Shown here in pieces: positions 61,821-64,000 of a stretch of DNA of 64,000 nt. Numbering within the stretch: the stretch's first letter is position 1; the number at the start of each line of letters is the position of its first letter. Below the pieces are notes generated by a model that was not told the DNA's origin, did no database searches, and saw only the letters and a list, made by a program, of their open reading frames with translations. This DNA comes from Natribaculum breve (GTDB lineage: Archaea > Halobacteriota > Halobacteria > Halobacteriales > Natrialbaceae), in contig NZ_CP095390.1 in the NCBI RefSeq assembly GCF_023008585.1, positions 1,116,001 to 1,180,000 of the forward strand, in the 5' to 3' direction. The position numbers were made by a program, and so were the translations under genes.

Positions 61821-63716
61821 TCAGCCACCGAAGACGCGAACGGTTCGCGACGCCGACGCGCCGCCGCCACGGACCGTCACGGGGAAGCTGACGTCCCGCT
61901 CGACGGGATAGGTCTCGTAGCCGAGCGAGACGGTCGTCGACTGGCCGGGGCCGACCGCCACGGAGGCGGAGTCGACCACGTCGCCGCCGCTGACGAGCTC
62001 GAGCGTCGGCGTGGCGCTCACCGAGCCCGTATTCTGGACGACGGCAGTCACCTGGAGGAACTCGCCCGCGTCGACGGGAGCGTTCGTCCCGGCGATCGAG
62101 ACGGAAAGCGACGGGTCGCCACCGTCACCGCCGTCGCTGCCGGACTCGCCGTCGGCGAACACCTCGACGGTACGTTCGTCGGCGTCGTCGTCGGTCGCGA
62201 CGCGCACGGGGAAGCTGACGTCCTGCTCGACGAGGTAGGTCTCGTAGCCGAGCGAGACGGTCGTCGTCTCGCCGGGGTCGAGCGAGACGGTCGTGGAGTC
62301 GACGACGTCGTCGCTGACGACGAGGCGGACGTCCCGGGTCGTTTCCGCTCCACCGGTGTTCTCGACCTGGGCGGTCACCTCGAGGAACTCGCCAGCGCCG
62401 ACCGGCGCGTTCGTTCCGGTGATCGCCACGGAGAGCGACGGTGCGGCGGACTCCTCGGTGCCGTACACCTCGACGGTCTGTGAGTCGGCGGCGTCGTCGG
62501 TCTCGACGGTCACCGGGAACTCGACGTCCTGGCGGACGGGGTAAGTTTCGTACCCCAGCACGATCGTTTCCGCTTCGCCGGGGGCGAGCGAGACGGACGT
62601 GACGTCGACGACGTCGTCGCCGACCACGAGGCGGACGTCCCGGGTCGTTTCCGCCCCACCGGTGTTCTCGAGTCGGGCCTGCACCTCGAGGACGTCGCCC
62701 GCGTCGACGGGATCGTTCGTCCCGGTGATCGTCACCGAGAGCGGGACGTCCTGGATGGCGAACGTCCACGGACTCGCCTCGCCGATCACGCCCTGCTCGT
62801 CGACCACCCAGACGACGACCGGACACTGGTGACACCCCGAGAAGTCGTCGGCCGACAGCGACGCGGTGTCTCCTGCCCCGCTGACGCTCGTGACGTCGAG
62901 GATCACGTCCGCGTGGCCGAGCCACCAGACGACGCGATCGAGGCCGCCGTCGGGATCGGAGACGGCGACCTCGAGCGGTTCGTCGCGGTCGGTGGCGATC
63001 GTGTCGTCGCTCGGGTAGGTGTCGTCGACGATCGGCGTCGTCCGCCCGTCCGACGTCACATCGACCGTCCACTCGACCGTCTCTGTCCAGTCGTCGGTCT
63101 CGACGACGGCGGCGACCTCGTGCGTTTCCGTCGACTCGAACGTGTGTTGCCAGTAGTCGGCTTCCGCCTGTCGGTTGTACTCGCTGTACCAGGGACCGAA
63201 CGAGCGCCGGACGAACTCGCCGTCGAGGTGCCACGCCGTCTGGCCGAGCGCGACGGTCTGGACCTCGAACATGAGGGTCGTTCCGGGCTGGACGGCGACG
63301 TCGGCGCTGGGACGCACTCGCTGGACGAGCGGATCGTTCGTGCCGAAGACGGTGACGGGACGGGTGTCCGAACTCCCGTCCGTCTCGACGGTCACCGGGA
63401 ACTCGACGGTTTGCCTCACCGGGTGGGTCTCGTATCCCAGATCGATCGACGCGACGTCTCCGGGATCGACCGTCACGGAGGCGGTGTCTACCCGCTCGTC
63501 GGCGACCACGAGAGCGATCTCGCGGCTCGCGCTGCGCTCGCTTTCGTTGCGAACTCGAGCGTTTACCTCGAGGACGTCGCCCCCCACGACGGGCGTGTTC
63601 GTCCGGACGATCGCGACCGACAGCGCAGATTGTGCGCCGACCGTGGCCCCACCGACCGTCGACACCAGCACTCCGGCCCCCGCACTCATGCCCATCAGGT
63701 AGTCTCGTCGGTGCAT
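61821..63716 (-). CDS. Tat-exported surface protein with CARDB repeats
   Basis: 631 residues from the ATG at 63716. The signal RRDYLMGMSAGAGVLVSTVGG is twin-arginine with cleavage expected near AQS. Four CARDB-type repeats occur: one at about 45-140, then three at about 330-430, 435-535 and 545-631, each with TGTNxPVxAGExLEVxAxVxNTG and a LGYETYPVxQDVxFPVTVETD strand. A PKD-like domain (145-325) separates the first from the rest. It ends FGG with no sorting signal or anchor helix. A probable adhesin or surface scaffold. Confidence 0.82.
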   Translation of the reverse strand: MHRRDYLMGMSAGAGVLVSTVGGATVGAQSALSVAIVRTNTPVVGGDVLEVNARVRNESERSASREIALVVADERVDTASVTVDPGDVASIDLGYETHPVRQTVEFPVTVETDGSSDTRPVTVFGTNDPLVQRVRPSADVAVQPGTTLMFEVQTVALGQTAWHLDGEFVRRSFGPWYSEYNRQAEADYWQHTFESTETHEVAAVVETDDWTETVEWTVDVTSDGRTTPIVDDTYPSDDTIATDRDEPLEVAVSDPDGGLDRVVWWLGHADVILDVTSVSGAGDTASLSADDFSGCHQCPVVVWVVDEQGVIGEASPWTFAIQDVPLSVTITGTNDPVDAGDVLEVQARLENTGGAETTRDVRLVVGDDVVDVTSVSLAPGEAETIVLGYETYPVRQDVEFPVTVETDDAADSQTVEVYGTEESAAPSLSVAITGTNAPVGAGEFLEVTAQVENTGGAETTRDVRLVVSDDVVDSTTVSLDPGETTTVSLGYETYLVEQDVSFPVRVATDDDADERTVEVFADGESGSDGGDGGDPSLSVSIAGTNAPVDAGEFLQVTAVVQNTGSVSATPTLELVSGGDVVDSASVAVGPGQSTTVSLGYETYPVERDVSFPVTVRGGGASASRTVRVFGG

Positions 63717-63910
63717 ACGCGGGGCTACGACGGCACCCCCAAATAATTTACACAAAAATTAATCTTGATAAAAGACGCCGGTAACGAGAGTCAGGACGTG
63801 CAGCATCAATCCTCGCGGATCGACGCCCTCGCTCGAGAACTCGAGCAGTTCGGTGCACGCTCGAACGGGTTCGGAGCGTCCGACTCGTGCGTGTGAACGG
63901 AGCGAACGAA

Positions 63911-64000
63911 CTACGCGAGAATGGAGTCGACGTCGACGACGCCGTCGACGGTTCCCGTGGCCGGGTCGTACTCGACGAGGCCGAGATCCGCCAGTTTCGG
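63911..64000 (-). CDS. C-terminal end of a winged-helix protein (partial)
   Basis: The last 29 codons of a gene that continues past the window, ending ...DSILA and a TAG stop. PKLADLGLVEYDPATGTV is the wing of a DUF7344/ArsR-type regulator, as in the gene at 39421. Start and length unknown. Confidence 0.55.
   Translation of the reverse strand, partial: PKLADLGLVEYDPATGTVDGVVDVDSILA

Noticed and set aside
61355..61870. Minus-strand 171-codon ORF beside tRNA-Gly
   Set aside because: It reads through the reverse of tRNA-like sequence (DLNRSKTV type) and the tandem repeat; a common false ORF next to haloarchaeal tRNAs.

Overview
The window is a typical stretch of haloarchaeal chromosome. Base composition is high GC, the predicted proteins are strongly acidic (Asp/Glu rich), and promoters look archaeal, with TATA-like boxes about 30 nt before start codons and very short leaders. 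Diagnostic genes are archaeal: fibrillarin plus Nop5, archaeal MBF1, an ATP-dependent DNA ligase, Bat-type (HTH-10) regulators, twin-arginine lipoproteins and a tRNA-Trp with a long intron. The many haloarchaea-specific families suggest the order Natrialbales or a close relative. That placement is inference; no marker here fixes a genus.

Layout. 1-13 kb: the end of DNA polymerase IV, a membrane-anchored J-domain protein with a hierarchical Gly-Ser-Thr repeat, a UDG-like protein, regulators, an AhpD-like protein, heme A synthase, an M24-like protein without most metal ligands, gamma-glutamylcysteine ligase, a universal stress protein, the fibrillarin/Nop5 pair and a DUF63 membrane protein. 13-20 kb: inositol-phosphatase family enzyme, tRNA-Leu with a duplicated 3' end, DUF309, deacylase, glutaredoxin, rhodanese-MBL fusion, AIM24, zinc-finger protein, tRNA-Trp and a DUF5794-type membrane protein preceded by a newly proposed 65-aa ORF. 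20-31 kb: IMP dehydrogenase, two lipoproteins, a YcaO protein, an RNA-binding protein, a chemotaxis transducer, a DJ-1 family protein, Hsp20 and a DHH phosphoesterase. 31-46 kb: cyclodeaminase family enzyme, a zinc-ribbon/J-domain protein facing a TIR-domain protein, triosephosphate isomerase, MBF1, a tightly overlapping hisC / AK6-like kinase / CDP-alcohol transferase run, DNA ligase, acyl-CoA dehydrogenase opposite a CoA transferase, and Trm112-like protein. 46-53.6 kb: aconitase, a mobile patch (a TnpB gene, then an IS4/IS50-like element inserted in a palindrome resembling the TnpB right end), and adenylosuccinate synthase. 53.8-64 kb: small conserved haloarchaeal proteins, an ABC ATPase behind a DtxR-type palindrome, a Trm9-like methyltransferase, a lone RAM-domain protein, tRNA-Gly with direct and inverted T-arm copies, a CARDB surface protein and the end of a winged-helix gene.

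Most genes are housekeeping or conserved haloarchaeal families. The unusual content is mainly non-coding: a family of at least six about 60-80 nt palindromes (plus one half copy) in intergenic gaps, a separate 35-bp-stem hairpin, tRNA 3'-end duplications at two of three tRNA genes, a 16-bp tandem array, and several regulator-like palindromes beside TATA boxes. No rRNA, CRISPR array or prophage was seen. All functional calls come from reading motifs in the sequence; no database search was run.
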